A model generated the notes under the pieces. It was not told where the DNA came from. It saw nothing but the letters and a program-made list of their open reading frames with translations, and did not search any database. From contig NZ_CP084029.1 of assembly GCF_020181615.1 (NCBI RefSeq), forward strand, positions 4,710,837 through 4,774,836: 64,000 nt of DNA, given 5' to 3'. Shown here one piece after another: positions 11,841 to 21,737 of this stretch (position 1 is its first letter; every line of letters starts with the position of its first letter). A program made the translations under genes and the position numbers. Source of the DNA: [Mycobacterium] crassicus (GTDB lineage: Bacteria; Actinomycetota; Actinomycetes; Mycobacteriales; Mycobacteriaceae).

Positions 11841-13400
11841 CTAGCAGCGGTCGGCCAGCACCTGCTGGGCGGCGTTGTAGCCGGGGATGAACGTGATCCC
11901 GGGCCCGCCGTGACATCCCGCACTACCCAGATACAGTCCCTCCACCGGCAGCGGTTGTCCGACAAAGCCCCTGGCCCCGGGCCGGTTGGGACCGATCTGG
12001 TCCGGGTTCAACAGGCCGTGGCAGTAGTCGCCGCCGGGCGCGCCGAACATGGTGCCCATATGGCGTGGGGTGAAGGTGGTGTGCCGGGTGATGCTGCGCT
12101 CGAAATTCGGTGCCAGCCGGGTGATCTTGTCGATCACCCGCTGCCCCATCTCCACCTTCATCGCCCCGTAGTTCCCGTCGCCTTCGATCGGGAACCACAG
12201 CGCGAACGCCGACGCGGCGTGTTTGCCCGGCGGGGCCAGCTCGGGATCGTGCAGTGACGGGATCTGCAGCACCACGGTCGGATCGGCCGGCACGATGCCG
12301 CGGCGTGCGTCCTCCCACTGCTGCTGCACCTCCTCGGGTGTGCAGAAGATCCCCAGCGAGGCCTGCATGGCGGGATCGTTGAGCGCCTGGTAGGGCGCGC
12401 TGAACACCGGCGCCTCCTCCAGCGCGAAATGCATCTGCAGGTAGGAGCCGCGATGATCGGTGCGGGCGTAGCGGGCGCGGACGTCGTCTGGGACCGAAGC
12501 GGGGTCGAGCAGTCCGGTGACGGTGACGTCGGGGGCGATCGCCGACACCACCACCGGTGCGCTGACCGTGTCGCCGGGTTCGGTGCGCACCCCGGCAACC
12601 CGCCCGTCGGCGACCAGGATCTCCGAGGCGGCGGTGCGCAGCCGCAGCTGCCCGCCGAGTCCGGTGAACGTGTCGCATAGGTGCCCGGTGAGTGCGCCGA
12701 TCCCGCCGCGCAGCTTCTTCATCAGCACGGTGTTCTCGTCGGGAACCCCCAGGCCGTAGGCCAGTGCCGCGGCACTGCCGGGGGTGGCGGGTCCGCGATA
12801 GAGCGTGTTGACGGCCAGCACGGTGAAGGACCCGCGCAGCGCGGCGTGCTTCTCCCGGTCGGGAAGGTAGCGGTCCAGCACATCGGTGACCGAACCGAAC
12901 AGCATGTCGTCGATGGCGGATCGTTCGAATTCATTTGTCGCACAGGCATACATCTGGTCGAGCGTCTTCGGTGGACGCCCCGCCTCAAAGCGTCCAAGCG
13001 CCCGGGTGGGCGCCTGACTCCAGGCCAGCAGCCCGGCCATGCCGTTGACGGCCTCGGCGCCGTGCACCTCGCTGAGATGGGTGAACAGCTTCATCGGGTC
13101 GGTGTACTGGATCAGCGGGTCGTCACCGACACCGCGCATCGCCACCGACATGACCTCGAGGTCGATGCTGTCCAGGCCGTCCAGGCCCAGCTCCGCGCTG
13201 ACCGCGGCCGACGTCGGGAACTGTACCGAGCCGGCGATCTCGAAGCGGTAGCCGTCGAACAACTCCACTGTCGAGGCCATCCCGCCGGCGTAGCGCCCGG
13301 CTTCCAGGCACAACGTGCGCAGTCCGGCGCGCTGCAGGATGAGCGCCGCGGCCAGGCCGTTGTGTCCGGCGCCTATGACGATCGCGTCGTAATCGGCCAT
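11841..13400 (-). CDS. FAD-dependent phytoene-desaturase-like oxidoreductase (Rv3829c-like)
   Basis: A 519-residue flavoprotein of the CrtI/amine-oxidase superfamily. The N-terminus has the FAD-binding motif DAIVIGAGHNGLAAALILQRAG, followed by LEAGRYAGGMAS, and the C-terminus has the flavin-closing segment GLYLGSAGCHGGPGITFIPG. Such enzymes desaturate or oxidise lipophilic polyenes and retinoid-like compounds; the substrate here is unknown. The ATG at 13400 follows GAAGGGGCGG. A 16-bp TTGTCA-type palindrome at 13450-13465, also found before the neighbouring tetR gene, sits 50 nt upstream and probably controls it. Confidence 0.88.
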   Translation of the reverse strand: MADYDAIVIGAGHNGLAAALILQRAGLRTLCLEAGRYAGGMASTVELFDGYRFEIAGSVQFPTSAAVSAELGLDGLDSIDLEVMSVAMRGVGDDPLIQYTDPMKLFTHLSEVHGAEAVNGMAGLLAWSQAPTRALGRFEAGRPPKTLDQMYACATNEFERSAIDDMLFGSVTDVLDRYLPDREKHAALRGSFTVLAVNTLYRGPATPGSAAALAYGLGVPDENTVLMKKLRGGIGALTGHLCDTFTGLGGQLRLRTAASEILVADGRVAGVRTEPGDTVSAPVVVSAIAPDVTVTGLLDPASVPDDVRARYARTDHRGSYLQMHFALEEAPVFSAPYQALNDPAMQASLGIFCTPEEVQQQWEDARRGIVPADPTVVLQIPSLHDPELAPPGKHAASAFALWFPIEGDGNYGAMKVEMGQRVIDKITRLAPNFERSITRHTTFTPRHMGTMFGAPGGDYCHGLLNPDQIGPNRPGARGFVGQPLPVEGLYLGSAGCHGGPGITFIPGYNAAQQVLADRC

Positions 13401-13449
13401 CCATCCGCCCCTTCCCGTTTTCCGGAAACGCTGGCACCCGTGGATAGTT

Positions 13450-13465
13450 TTGTCAATATTGACGT
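13450..13465. promoter_or_regulatory. TetR-type operator copy A
   Basis: TTGTCAATATTGACGT is a near-perfect dyad (TTGTCA-ATAT-TGACgt). It lies between the tetR stop at 13468 and the flavoprotein start at 13400. The same motif recurs at 14088-14103 in front of tetR itself, which makes this the likely binding site of that regulator. Confidence 0.7.
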
Positions 13466-13467
13466 AA

Positions 13468-14052
13468 CTAGAGATTGCCCAGCGAGTCCAGCGCGGCACG
13501 GCACATCCGGGCCAGCTCGGCCAGCGAGCGGTCGGCACCCAGCATCCAGACCTCCATCGCGGCGAACACGGCGGCCGCGATGCAGCGGGCCGTCACGGCG
13601 ATCCGCAGCGGGTCGGCTGGTTCGTGCGACGCGGTGGCCCGCAGCCGTTCGGCCACCGCGTCGGCGAAATCGGTCTCCACCTGCCGGATATGGCGCACGA
13701 TCCGCTCCGGGTCGAGCTCCTCGGCACGCAGCGCGGCGATACGGGTCACCGCCTCGAGGTCGTAGGGGAATGCGAAGATCGCCGCCTGGACCGCCTCGAT
13801 CATCGGCTCGGCCGGCGGCCGGGCGGCCAGGGCGCTGCGGAACCACTGCAATCCGGCGTCGTAGTCGGCGAACAGCAGATCGTGCTTGGAGGTGAAGTGC
13901 CGATAGAAGGTCCGCAGGGACACACCGGCGTCGGCGGCGATCTGCTCGGCGGAGGTGCCTTCCACACCCTGCGCCAGGAAACGAACCAGCGCGGCCTGGC
14001 GCAACGCTTCGCGGGTGCGTTCGCTGCGGGCGGTCTGGGGCGCTCTGGCCAT
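13468..14052 (-). CDS. TetR-family regulator (Rv3830c-like)
   Basis: A 194-residue TetR repressor. The N-terminal helix-turn-helix is typical: EALRQAALVRFLAQGVEGTSAEQIAADAGVS then LRTFYRHFTSKHDLLFADYD. The ligand-binding C-terminal half is Ala/Arg-rich and matches no ligand class I can name. ATG at 14052 is the only reasonable start. It lies between a divergent DUF2834 gene and a co-directional FAD oxidoreductase; identical dyads upstream of itself (14088-14103) and of the oxidoreductase (13450-13465) suggest autoregulation and control of both neighbours. Confidence 0.9.
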   Translation of the reverse strand: MARAPQTARSERTREALRQAALVRFLAQGVEGTSAEQIAADAGVSLRTFYRHFTSKHDLLFADYDAGLQWFRSALAARPPAEPMIEAVQAAIFAFPYDLEAVTRIAALRAEELDPERIVRHIRQVETDFADAVAERLRATASHEPADPLRIAVTARCIAAAVFAAMEVWMLGADRSLAELARMCRAALDSLGNL

Positions 14053-14087
14053 GCCGGTAAACGTACCTCAGCGCCCGCGCGCCCATA

Positions 14088-14103
14088 TTGTCACTATTGA
14101 CAA
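14088..14103. promoter_or_regulatory. TetR-type operator copy B
   Basis: TTGTCACTATTGACAA has perfect 6-bp arms (TTGTCA/TGACAA) around a 4-nt spacer. It sits in the 80-nt divergent gap between tetR (start 14052) and the DUF2834 gene (start 14133), so one bound dimer could repress both. It differs from copy A at only a few positions. Confidence 0.75.
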
Positions 14104-14132
14104 AACTTGCGGCGCGTGATGAGACTGGCCGC

Positions 14133-14606
14133 ATGATCTCGCTCATCGTGCATGCAGTGCTGGGCCTGGCGACGGTCTGGTGGATCGTGGCATCCAACCG
14201 CACGGTCTTCGCGAAACCCTCTGGGGGGAGCGCTTTCTCACCGCTGGAGATCGTGTACTACGTGATCGGTATCGCCTCGATCGCGCTCGGCTGGTACTTC
14301 AACATCCGCTTCGTCCAGGAATACGCGCACGGCGCCAACCACAATCCGATCTGGGGCGCGGGCAGCTGGACGCAGTACATCCAGCTGATGTTCACCAACC
14401 CGGCTGCCGGCTCGGCCAGCCAGGACTACACGATCATCAACGTCATTCTGCTGCCGCTGTTCACCATCGTCGACGGCTACCGCCGTGGGCTACGGCGCCC
14501 GTGGCTCTACTTCGTGTCGAGTCTGTTCACCAGCTGCGCATTCGCCTACGCCTTCTACTTCGCCACCATGGAACGCCAGCACCGGCACGCCCAGGCTGCG
14601 GCCTAG
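14133..14606 (+). CDS. DUF2834 membrane protein (Rv3831-like)
   Basis: A 157-residue integral membrane protein with about four hydrophobic segments: ISLIVHAVLGLATVWWIVA, IVYYVIGIASIALGWYF, IINVILLPLFTIVDGY and YFVSSLFTSCAFAYAFYFAT. The motif NPIWGAGSW before the third segment is typical of DUF2834. Function is unknown. ATG at 14133 (MISLIV) is chosen over an upstream TTG because that would begin inside the operator at 14088-14103. Divergent from tetR. Confidence 0.85.
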   Translation: MISLIVHAVLGLATVWWIVASNRTVFAKPSGGSAFSPLEIVYYVIGIASIALGWYFNIRFVQEYAHGANHNPIWGAGSWTQYIQLMFTNPAAGSASQDYTIINVILLPLFTIVDGYRRGLRRPWLYFVSSLFTSCAFAYAFYFATMERQHRHAQAAA

Positions 14607-14673
14607 CAGGTCGTTGCAGGACCACCTCCCAGCACACCGCGATAGGCTGGCCGCGTCGAGGAGGAGGAATGTC

Positions 14674-15234
14674 GTGGCCAAGCCGGTGGCACCGCGCGGA
14701 TCAGCGCGGGAGCGGGTGCTGCAAGCGGCATTGGCGCTGTTCATGGAGCACAGTGTCGGCGGCACGTCGATGCAGATGATCGCCGACCTACTGGGCGTGA
14801 GCAAACCCGCCGTCTACTACCAATTCCGGTCCCGCGACGAGATCGTCATCGCGCTGGTACAGCCGATGTTCGACGACATCGTCCGGGTCATCAAAATCGC
14901 CCAGTCCATGCCGACGCCCCAGGGCCAGCGGGACGTCACGGTCAGCGGCGTCGTCGAACTCGCCGTCCGATATCGCCGGCTCACGTTCCTGTTCTACGAC
15001 CGCGCCGTGGAGTACGCCGTGCGGGCCCGCGAGGATTTCATGGCCTCCCATGAGGACGTCGCGGCAATCTTGCACGGCCCCGAGCCGGATGCGGCGACAC
15101 GCATCATCACGACGACGATGCTGGCGGGGACCTTCACCGCCGCAGCCGATCCCGAACTCACCGACATCGACGACGAGGAGCTGCACGAGATCCTGCTGGC
15201 CACCGCGCGGCGGGTGATGGAACCGCTGAGCTGA
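14674..15234 (+). CDS. TetR-family regulator, left flank of mmpS-mmpL
   Basis: A 186-residue TetR protein started by GTG at 14674 behind a strong GGAGGAGGAA at about 14660-14669. The DNA-binding domain is ERVLQAALALFMEHSVGG, TSMQMIADLLGVSKPAVYYQF, RSRDEIVIAL. It is clearly paralogous to the TetR at 18713 (shared GGTSxQMIADxLGV, AVYYQFRS, VxRxxxIA, ELAVRxRRxT, DEELHxxLL). It is convergent with mmpL, 3 nt apart. The pair of paralogues flanking one efflux operon suggests both sense related ligands and act on mmpS-mmpL. Confidence 0.88.
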   Translation: MAKPVAPRGSARERVLQAALALFMEHSVGGTSMQMIADLLGVSKPAVYYQFRSRDEIVIALVQPMFDDIVRVIKIAQSMPTPQGQRDVTVSGVVELAVRYRRLTFLFYDRAVEYAVRAREDFMASHEDVAAILHGPEPDAATRIITTTMLAGTFTAAADPELTDIDDEELHEILLATARRVMEPLS

Positions 15235-15237
15235 GGC

Positions 15238-18138
15238 TCAGACCCGGCCGGCCCCGACGAGCTCGTCACGCGGATCGCGCCGCGGCGGCGCGGGCCACGG
15301 CGCCGGCTTGGGCCGCAGCCGCGGCACCTGCGGCCACCAGAACCACTTGCCGAGCAGCGTCGCGATCGACGGGGTCATGAACGCGCGGATGATCAGGGTG
15401 TCGAGCAGCAGGCCCAGGCCGATGGTGGTGCCGACCTGGCCGATCACCCGCAGTTCACTGATCGCCATCGTCATCATGGTGAACGCGAACACCAGTCCGG
15501 CTGCGGTCACCACCGACCCGCTGCCGCCCATGGCCCGGATCATGCCGGTGTGCAGCCCGGCGTGGATCTCCTCCCGCAGGCGTGACACCAGCAACAGGTT
15601 GTAGTCGGCGCCCACCGCCAGCAGGATGATCACCGCCATGGCCAGCACCATCCAGTGCACCGGCAGGCCGATGATGTGCTGCCACAACAACACCGACAGC
15701 CCGAAGGCACTGCCGAGCGACACCACCACGGTGCCCACGATCACCAGGGCGGCCACCACGGCACGGGTGATCACCAGCATGATGATGAAGATCAGGCACA
15801 ACGCCGCGACCCCCGCGATCATCAGGTCGTAGTCGGAGCCCTCCTGCATATCCTTGAACATCGCGGCGGTACCACCGACGTAGATCTTCGAGCCCTCCCA
15901 CGGGGTCGTCTTGATGGCCTCCTTGGCGGCGAGCTTGATCGCATCGATGTGCTCGATGCCGTCCGCGCTCAGCGGATCACCCTCATGGGTGACGATGAAC
16001 CGCACCCCGCGCCCGTCCGGAGACACGAACATCTTCATGCCGCGCTGGAATTCGGCGTTGTCGAAGATCTCCGGCGGCAGGTAGAACGAATCGTCGTTGC
16101 GGGCCCGGTCGAAGGCCTCCCCCATCGCGGCGGGGTCTCCCTGGGCTTCCTGCGCCTGCTTGGCCAGCCCGCTCTGGGTGGCGTAGGTGGTCAGCATCAT
16201 CGCCTTGGTGTTCTTCATCATCTGGATCATCGGCGGCATCAGCGTGAGCATCTGCGGCAGCTGTGCGGCCATCGCGTCCATGTCCGGAACGATCTGCTTG
16301 AAGCTGTCGGTCATGGTGTCCACGCCGTCCATGGCATCGAAGACCGATCGCAGCGAATAGCAGATCGGGATGTCGAAACAGTGCGGCTCCCAATAGAAGT
16401 AGCTGCGCATCGGCCGGAAGAAATCGTCGAAATTGGCGATCTTGTCGCGCAGTTCCTCAATGTCGGAGACCATCAGGTGCATCTTGCCCACCATGCGGCC
16501 CATGGTGGCGTTCATGTCCTCCATGAGCGCGATCATCTGGGTCATGTTGTCGATGGAGCCCTGCATCTCCTCGGCCTGGGCCAGCATCTCCACCGTGCGG
16601 TCGTCGTTGAACTTGCGGGTCATCTCCTGACTGACGGCCTGCATGCCCATCAGATAGCCGAACGTGGAGTGCTCCATCGGGATGCCCTGCGGTCGGGTGA
16701 TGGACATGACCCGGGAGATGCCGGGTACCCCGGTGACCCGCTTGGCGATTCGCTCGATCACCAGGAAGTCCGCGGAGTTTCGCACGTCGTGGTCGGTTTC
16801 GATCATCAGCATCTCGGGGTTCATCCGCGCCGACGGGAAATGCCGGTCCGAGGCCAGGAAGCCCTGGTTGGCGGGCAGGTCGGACGGCATGTAGGCGCGG
16901 TCGTTGTAGCCGGGCTGATAGGCGGGCAGCGCGAGCAGGCCGATCAAGGCGGTCGCGGTGGCGGCGATCAGCACCGGTCCCGGCCAACGGCTTACGGCCG
17001 CACCGATTTTGCGCCAGCCACGGCCGCGGTTGGCTCGCTTGGGTTCCAGCAGTGTGCCGAACCGGCCGGCCACCGTGATGACGGCCGACCCCATGGTCAG
17101 GGAGGTGATGACGACGACCGTCATGCCGATGCCCAGCGGGATGCCCAGGGACTGAAAATAGGGCAGCCGGGTGAAGTGCAGGCACAGCGTGGCGCCCGCG
17201 ATGGTCATACCCGAACCGAGCACCACATGCGCCGTGCTGCGAAACATGGTGTAGTACGCCCGTTCCCGGTCTTCGCCGGCCGCGCGGGCCTCTTGATATC
17301 TGCCGATCAGAAAGATCGCGTAGTCGGTGGCCGCGGCGATCGCGAGGGTCACCAACAGACTGGTGGCGAACGGCGAGAGTCCGATCAGGTTGTGATAGCC
17401 CAGCAACGCCACGATGCTGCGGGCCGACATCAGGCCGGTAATGACCATCACCAGGGCAAGCAGCACGGTGGTGATCGAGCGATACACCAGCAGCAGCATG
17501 GTGATGATGACGACGAACGTCAGGGACTCGATCACGTGCATGCTGCGGGTGCCGGCCTTGTCCTGGTCGGCCGCCAGCGCGGCCCCGCCGGTCACGTAGG
17601 CCTTCACACCCGGCGGTGCGGTGAAGCTGTCGACGGCCGCCTGGACCGCCTTGACCGATTCGTTGGCCAGCGCCTCGCCCTGGTTCCCGGCGGTATAGAT
17701 CTGCACGTACGCGCATTTGCCGTCCGGACTCTGCGCGCCGGCGGCGGTCAGGCGGTCGCCCCAGAAATCCTGGATGTGTTCGACGTGCACGGTGTCGGTC
17801 TTGAGTTTGGCGAGGATCTCGTCGTAGTAGCGATGGGCGTCCGCACCCAGCGGCTCGTCGCCCTCGAGCACCAGCATGACCGAGCTGTTGGAGCTGAACT
17901 CCTGAAAGACCTCGCCCTGGCGTTTGACCGCGATCATCGACGGCGCCTCGTCCGGTGTCATCTGCACGGCGCGCATCTCGGCGACTTGTTCCAGCTGCGG
18001 AACGGTCGCGTTCGCCAGGACGATGATCGCGATCCAGCCCAGCATGATCGGAATGGCGAGGCGCCGAATCCATTTGGCGATCCCACCGGGCGGCGCCTGC
18101 TCGTTGCCGTGGACGAGGTGCTTGGTGTGCGTGCTCAT
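15238..18138 (-). CDS. MmpL-family RND lipid transporter
   Basis: A 966-residue MmpL protein: proton-driven inner-membrane exporter of envelope lipids or siderophores. Two six-helix RND halves are visible, the first after TM1 ([19 protein letters not shown]). The proton-relay Asp-Tyr pairs are in [14 protein letters not shown] (TM4) and [15 protein letters not shown] (TM10). The second porter domain carries Met-rich helices ([21 protein letters not shown]), as in other MmpL proteins. ATG at 18138 overlaps the mmpS stop by 4 nt. The paired MmpS and siderophore-type arrangement resemble MmpS4/5-MmpL4/5; cargo cannot be assigned. Confidence 0.93.
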   Translation of the reverse strand: MSTHTKHLVHGNEQAPPGGIAKWIRRLAIPIMLGWIAIIVLANATVPQLEQVAEMRAVQMTPDEAPSMIAVKRQGEVFQEFSSNSSVMLVLEGDEPLGADAHRYYDEILAKLKTDTVHVEHIQDFWGDRLTAAGAQSPDGKCAYVQIYTAGNQGEALANESVKAVQAAVDSFTAPPGVKAYVTGGAALAADQDKAGTRSMHVIESLTFVVIITMLLLVYRSITTVLLALVMVITGLMSARSIVALLGYHNLIGLSPFATSLLVTLAIAAATDYAIFLIGRYQEARAAGEDRERAYYTMFRSTAHVVLGSGMTIAGATLCLHFTRLPYFQSLGIPLGIGMTVVVITSLTMGSAVITVAGRFGTLLEPKRANRGRGWRKIGAAVSRWPGPVLIAATATALIGLLALPAYQPGYNDRAYMPSDLPANQGFLASDRHFPSARMNPEMLMIETDHDVRNSADFLVIERIAKRVTGVPGISRVMSITRPQGIPMEHSTFGYLMGMQAVSQEMTRKFNDDRTVEMLAQAEEMQGSIDNMTQMIALMEDMNATMGRMVGKMHLMVSDIEELRDKIANFDDFFRPMRSYFYWEPHCFDIPICYSLRSVFDAMDGVDTMTDSFKQIVPDMDAMAAQLPQMLTLMPPMIQMMKNTKAMMLTTYATQSGLAKQAQEAQGDPAAMGEAFDRARNDDSFYLPPEIFDNAEFQRGMKMFVSPDGRGVRFIVTHEGDPLSADGIEHIDAIKLAAKEAIKTTPWEGSKIYVGGTAAMFKDMQEGSDYDLMIAGVAALCLIFIIMLVITRAVVAALVIVGTVVVSLGSAFGLSVLLWQHIIGLPVHWMVLAMAVIILLAVGADYNLLLVSRLREEIHAGLHTGMIRAMGGSGSVVTAAGLVFAFTMMTMAISELRVIGQVGTTIGLGLLLDTLIIRAFMTPSIATLLGKWFWWPQVPRLRPKPAPWPAPPRRDPRDELVGAGRV

Positions 18139-18560
18139 GCGGATTTCACCAGACAAAAGGTCAGGGCGCTGACGCCGGTGGCGGTTCGTTCGTCTTTGAG
18201 CTCGTTGTCGATGCTGATCCGGCATCCCAGCGTGGAGCCTTTGCCCTGCGCGTACAGGTTGGGCGACACCGCTGACAGGGTGGTGCTCAAGGTCAGTGAC
18301 CAGGGCAGCGTTGCGGCGTCGACGCGCTGCGGCTTGCTGTCGAGGTCGAGGTAGCTGATGTCGGCGGTCGCGCCGGGCTCGCCGAAGACCTCATAGGTGA
18401 CGACCTTCGGGTTGTACGGCTTGGTGTCGTCGACCTTCGTGCTGATGAGGTGGGAACTGTCGGCGCCGAAGAAGGTACGCAGGCGCAGCACGGTCAGCGT
18501 CCCCAGCACCACCACCACGACGATGAGCAACGGCAACCAGGCCTGCTTCAGCAGCCTCAT
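18135..18560 (-). CDS. MmpS-family accessory membrane protein
   Basis: A 141-residue MmpS protein with one N-terminal membrane helix ([25 protein letters not shown]) and a periplasmic beta-sandwich domain ([29 protein letters not shown], then [31 protein letters not shown]). The two Cys residues of the C-terminal half are conserved in the family. MmpS works as the periplasmic partner of the MmpL encoded directly downstream (ATGA overlap). Upstream, at 18640-18649, lies a dyad that could be the operator. Confidence 0.92.
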   Translation of the reverse strand: MRLLKQAWLPLLIVVVVVLGTLTVLRLRTFFGADSSHLISTKVDDTKPYNPKVVTYEVFGEPGATADISYLDLDSKPQRVDAATLPWSLTLSTTLSAVSPNLYAQGKGSTLGCRISIDNELKDERTATGVSALTFCLVKSA

Positions 18561-18639
18561 CGGGTGCCCCCTTCCACCGATTGCCTCTGGTTGAGCATGA
18601 CCGAAAGGGAAGTTATACGATCATTAAAGTCGAATCAAG

Positions 18640-18649
18640 TGATATATCA
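18640..18649. promoter_or_regulatory. Candidate operator between mmpS and tetR
   Basis: TGATATATCA is a perfect 10-bp palindrome in an unusually A/T-rich stretch (about 18605-18660) of the divergent mmpS/tetR spacer. Location between a TetR gene and its presumed target suggests a repressor site. No second copy was seen near the other TetR gene. Confidence 0.5.
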
Positions 18650-18712
18650 ATTAGTCTTGGGCGACACAGCTCACATCTGTGGGCGGTCCACCCGGACAGC
18701 AGGAGGCATGCG

Positions 18713-19270
18713 GTGGCGAAGGCAGTGACGACGCGCGGGTTCGCCCGCGATCGGGTGCTGGATGCGGCGCGGGCACTGTTCACCGAGCACGGGGTCGGTG
18801 GTACCTCGCTGCAGATGATCGCCGACCGGCTCGGGGTCAACACGTCGGCCGTGTACTACCAGTTCCGCTCCAAGGCCGACATCGTCGTCACCGTGTTTCG
18901 CCCGGTGTTCGAGGACATCACCCGCGTGGTCAGGATCGCCGCCGCCATCCCCTCCCAGGAGGTCCGGCGGGAGGCCACCATCAGCGGCATGATCGAACTG
19001 GCCGTTCGGCACCGCCGCACCACAGCACTGGTGCACACCGATCCCGCGGTCGCCGAGGTGGTCGAGGCCATCGGGGAATTCCGGGACGCCTTCCACAGCC
19101 TTCAGGTGATCCTGGCCGGGCCGGATCCCGACTCGGCGTCACGTACCGCGGTCGCCGTACTGGTGCCCGGGATCTTCGGCGCGGCAGGCGATCCCGACGT
19201 CTGCGACATCCCCGACGAGGAACTGCACCGACTGCTGCTGGACTGCTCGCGGCGACTCATCGCCGCCTAG
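18713..19270 (+). CDS. TetR-family regulator divergent from mmpS-mmpL
   Basis: A 185-residue TetR regulator, GTG start at 18713 with AGGAGG at 18701-18706. The helix-turn-helix is RVLDAARALFTEHGVGGTS then LQMIADRLGVNTSAVYYQF. It is paralogous to the TetR at 14674 over its whole length. Divergent placement 150 nt from mmpS makes it the more likely direct repressor of that operon. It is convergent with serS (10-nt gap). Confidence 0.9.
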   Translation: MAKAVTTRGFARDRVLDAARALFTEHGVGGTSLQMIADRLGVNTSAVYYQFRSKADIVVTVFRPVFEDITRVVRIAAAIPSQEVRREATISGMIELAVRHRRTTALVHTDPAVAEVVEAIGEFRDAFHSLQVILAGPDPDSASRTAVAVLVPGIFGAAGDPDVCDIPDEELHRLLLDCSRRLIAA

Positions 19271-19280
19271 AACGACCGAC

Positions 19281-20543
19281 CTAGGATCCGGCCGGCTCCA
19301 GCACCTCCACGCCGACGTAAGGCACCAGCGCCTGCGGCACCCGCACACTGCCGTCGGGCAGCTGATGGTTCTCCAGAATGGCCACCAGCCAGCGCGTGGT
19401 GGCCAGCGTCCCGTTCAACGTCGCAGCGGTCTGCGGCTTTCCGCCTGAGTCGCGGTAGCGGGTGACCAGCCGGCGCGCCTGGAAAGTGGTGCAGTTCGAG
19501 GTCGACGTCAGCTCACGGTAGGCGGCCTGCGACGGCACCCAGGCCTCACAGTCGAACTTGCGCGCGGCCGAGGAGCCGAGATCGCCCGCGGCGACGTCGA
19601 TCACCCGGTAGGGCACCTCGATCTGCGCCAGCATCTCGCGCTGCCAGCCCAGCAGTCGCTGGTGTTCGGCCTCGGCCTCATCGGGCCGGCAGTAGACGAA
19701 GCCCTCGACCTTGTCGAACTGGTGCACCCGGATGATGCCGCGGGTGTCCTTGCCGTAGCTGCCGGCCTCGCGCCGGAAACACGATGACCACCCGGCATAG
19801 CGCAGCGGTCCGCCGGACAGGTCCAGGATCTCGTCGGAGTGGTAGCCGGCCAGCGGCACCTCGGAAGTGCCCACCAGGTAGAGGTCGTCGGCTTCGAGCC
19901 GGTACACCTCGTCGGCGTGTGCACCCAGGAACCCGGTGCCGGACATGATCTCGGGGCGCACCAGGGCCGGGGTGATCATCGGCGTGAAGCCGTTGTCGAC
20001 CGCCACCCGGATCGCCAGCTGCAGCAGGCCCAGCTGCAGCAGCGCACCACGGCCGGTCAGGAAGTAGAACCGCGATCCGGAGACCTTGGCGCCGCGGCCC
20101 ATGTCGATCAGGCCCAGCGACTCGCCCAGCTCCAGGTGGTCGCGCGGGTTGTCGATCGCCGGCTGCTCGCCGACCACGTCGAGCACGGTGAAGTCGTCCA
20201 CCCCGCCGGCGGGCACCCCGTCGATGACGACGTTGGCGATCGCCATGTGCGCCGCGGTGAACGTCGCCTCCGCATCGGTCTGAGCCGTCTCGGCGACCTT
20301 GACCTGCTCGGCGAGTTCCTTGGCCCGCGCCAGCAGGGCGGGGCGCTCGTCCGGCGATGCCGCACCGACGGACCGGCTGGCGGCCTTCTGTTCGGCACGC
20401 AGGTTGTCGGCCGCCGCGATCGCGGAGCGCCGTGCGGTGTCGGCGGTCAGCAGGGCGTCCACCAGCGCCGGGTCCTCGCCGCGACCCTGTTGGGAGCGGC
20501 GGACACGGTCGGGGTCTTCGCGCAGCAGGTTCAGGTCGATCAC
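19281..20543 (-). CDS. serS: Seryl-tRNA synthetase
   Basis: Class II aminoacyl-tRNA synthetase that charges tRNA-Ser (and tRNA-Sec where present). Length 420 is normal. The N-terminal long antiparallel coiled coil that grips the tRNA variable arm spans about residues 30-105. Catalytic motif 2 is [26 protein letters not shown] and motif 3 is [19 protein letters not shown]. The GTG start at 20543 gives [12 protein letters not shown], matching the family N-terminus. Position corresponds to Rv3834c. Divergent from the septum-formation gene. Confidence 0.97.
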   Translation of the reverse strand: MIDLNLLREDPDRVRRSQQGRGEDPALVDALLTADTARRSAIAAADNLRAEQKAASRSVGAASPDERPALLARAKELAEQVKVAETAQTDAEATFTAAHMAIANVVIDGVPAGGVDDFTVLDVVGEQPAIDNPRDHLELGESLGLIDMGRGAKVSGSRFYFLTGRGALLQLGLLQLAIRVAVDNGFTPMITPALVRPEIMSGTGFLGAHADEVYRLEADDLYLVGTSEVPLAGYHSDEILDLSGGPLRYAGWSSCFRREAGSYGKDTRGIIRVHQFDKVEGFVYCRPDEAEAEHQRLLGWQREMLAQIEVPYRVIDVAAGDLGSSAARKFDCEAWVPSQAAYRELTSTSNCTTFQARRLVTRYRDSGGKPQTAATLNGTLATTRWLVAILENHQLPDGSVRVPQALVPYVGVEVLEPAGS

Positions 20544-20627
20544 GGCGCAACCCTACAACCTGGGCCACCCCGGTCAGAGGTGTCACTATTCGCATCATTT
20601 GTCACGCTCGGACACCTGCCTGTCAGA

Positions 20628-21737
20628 ATGGACCCGATGTCGAAGCCAGCCGACCAGGAAAATCCACCCGCCAAGCGGGTGTCCTGGCTGCGCACCCTCC
20701 AGGCGGCCGCGACCCGGCGCACCTTATTGCTGACCGCGCTCGGCGGGCTGCTGATCGCCGGTCTGGTCACCGTGGTTCCGGTCGTCGACGAAGGGCCCGG
20801 TGGGCTGCTCGGGCACCTGAAATCCGCGCCTGCGCCCGGAACGGGCGCCGGCCCCGGGCTGGGGATCGGCATCGGCAAGGGCAACGAGGCCGTCGACCGC
20901 GCCGCTGCGGGCGACTGCCTGACCTGGCCCGAGGACGACCTGGACGGGGCGACCGTGGTCGGCTGCGAGAGCGAGCACAAGTTCGAGGTCGCCGGGCCGG
21001 TGGACATGAAGATGTTCCCCGGCGCCGAGTACGGACCGGACGCGCCGCCGCCGTCGACCGCCCGCATCGAGCAGATCACCCAGGAGCAGTGCGAGTCGTC
21101 GGTGCGCCGCTACCTCGGCGCCAAGTTCGATCCGCACAGCAAGTTCGTCGCCAGCATGCTGTGGGCCGGCGAACGCGCGTGGCGCCAGCACGGCGAGCGC
21201 CGGATGCTGTGCGGGCTGCAACTGCCCGGCGTCGGCGGGCACCAGATCGCCTTCACCGGCAAGGTCGCCGACATCGACCAGTCCAAGGTCTGGCCACCGG
21301 GCACCTGCCTGGGCATCGATCCAGCCACCAACCAACCCAACGACGTCCCGGTGGACTGCGCGGCACCGCACACCAAGGAGGTCAGCGGCACCGTCAATCT
21401 GGCCGAGCGCTTCCCCGACGCGCTGCCGCCCGAACCCGAGCAGGACGCGTTCATCAAGGACACCTGCACCCGGCTCACCGACGCCTACCTGGCACCGGTC
21501 CAGCTGCGGGACACGACGCTGACGTTGACCTATGCCACCATCTCGCTGCCGAGCTGGTCGGCGGGCAGCCGCGAGGTGGCGTGCAGTCTCGGCGCCACCC
21601 TGGGCAACGGCGGCTGGGCGGCGCTGGTCAACAGTGCTCGCGGGCCGCTGCTGATCAACGGGCAGCCCCCGGTCCCACCACCGTCGATCCCGGCCGAGCG
21701 GCTGAGCCAACTGCCCGCAGGTAGCCAGCCGCGGTGA
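20628..21737 (+). CDS. Septum-formation-domain membrane protein (Rv3835-like)
   Basis: A 369-residue protein with one N-terminal membrane helix (RTLLLTALGGLLIAGLVTVVPVV, about residues 25-48) and an extracytoplasmic region carrying two Cys-containing repeats of the Septum_form type: GDCLTWP...CESEHKFEVAGPVD and GTCLGI...DCAAPHTKEVSGTVNL, each with a following Cys pair. The repeat pattern C..W/I...C..H..EV recurs about 150 residues apart, indicating an internal duplication. Two in-frame ATG codons exist (20628, 20637); the first is listed. It is coupled by a 4-nt overlap to the zincin gene. Confidence 0.85.
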   Translation: MDPMSKPADQENPPAKRVSWLRTLQAAATRRTLLLTALGGLLIAGLVTVVPVVDEGPGGLLGHLKSAPAPGTGAGPGLGIGIGKGNEAVDRAAAGDCLTWPEDDLDGATVVGCESEHKFEVAGPVDMKMFPGAEYGPDAPPPSTARIEQITQEQCESSVRRYLGAKFDPHSKFVASMLWAGERAWRQHGERRMLCGLQLPGVGGHQIAFTGKVADIDQSKVWPPGTCLGIDPATNQPNDVPVDCAAPHTKEVSGTVNLAERFPDALPPEPEQDAFIKDTCTRLTDAYLAPVQLRDTTLTLTYATISLPSWSAGSREVACSLGATLGNGGWAALVNSARGPLLINGQPPVPPPSIPAERLSQLPAGSQPR

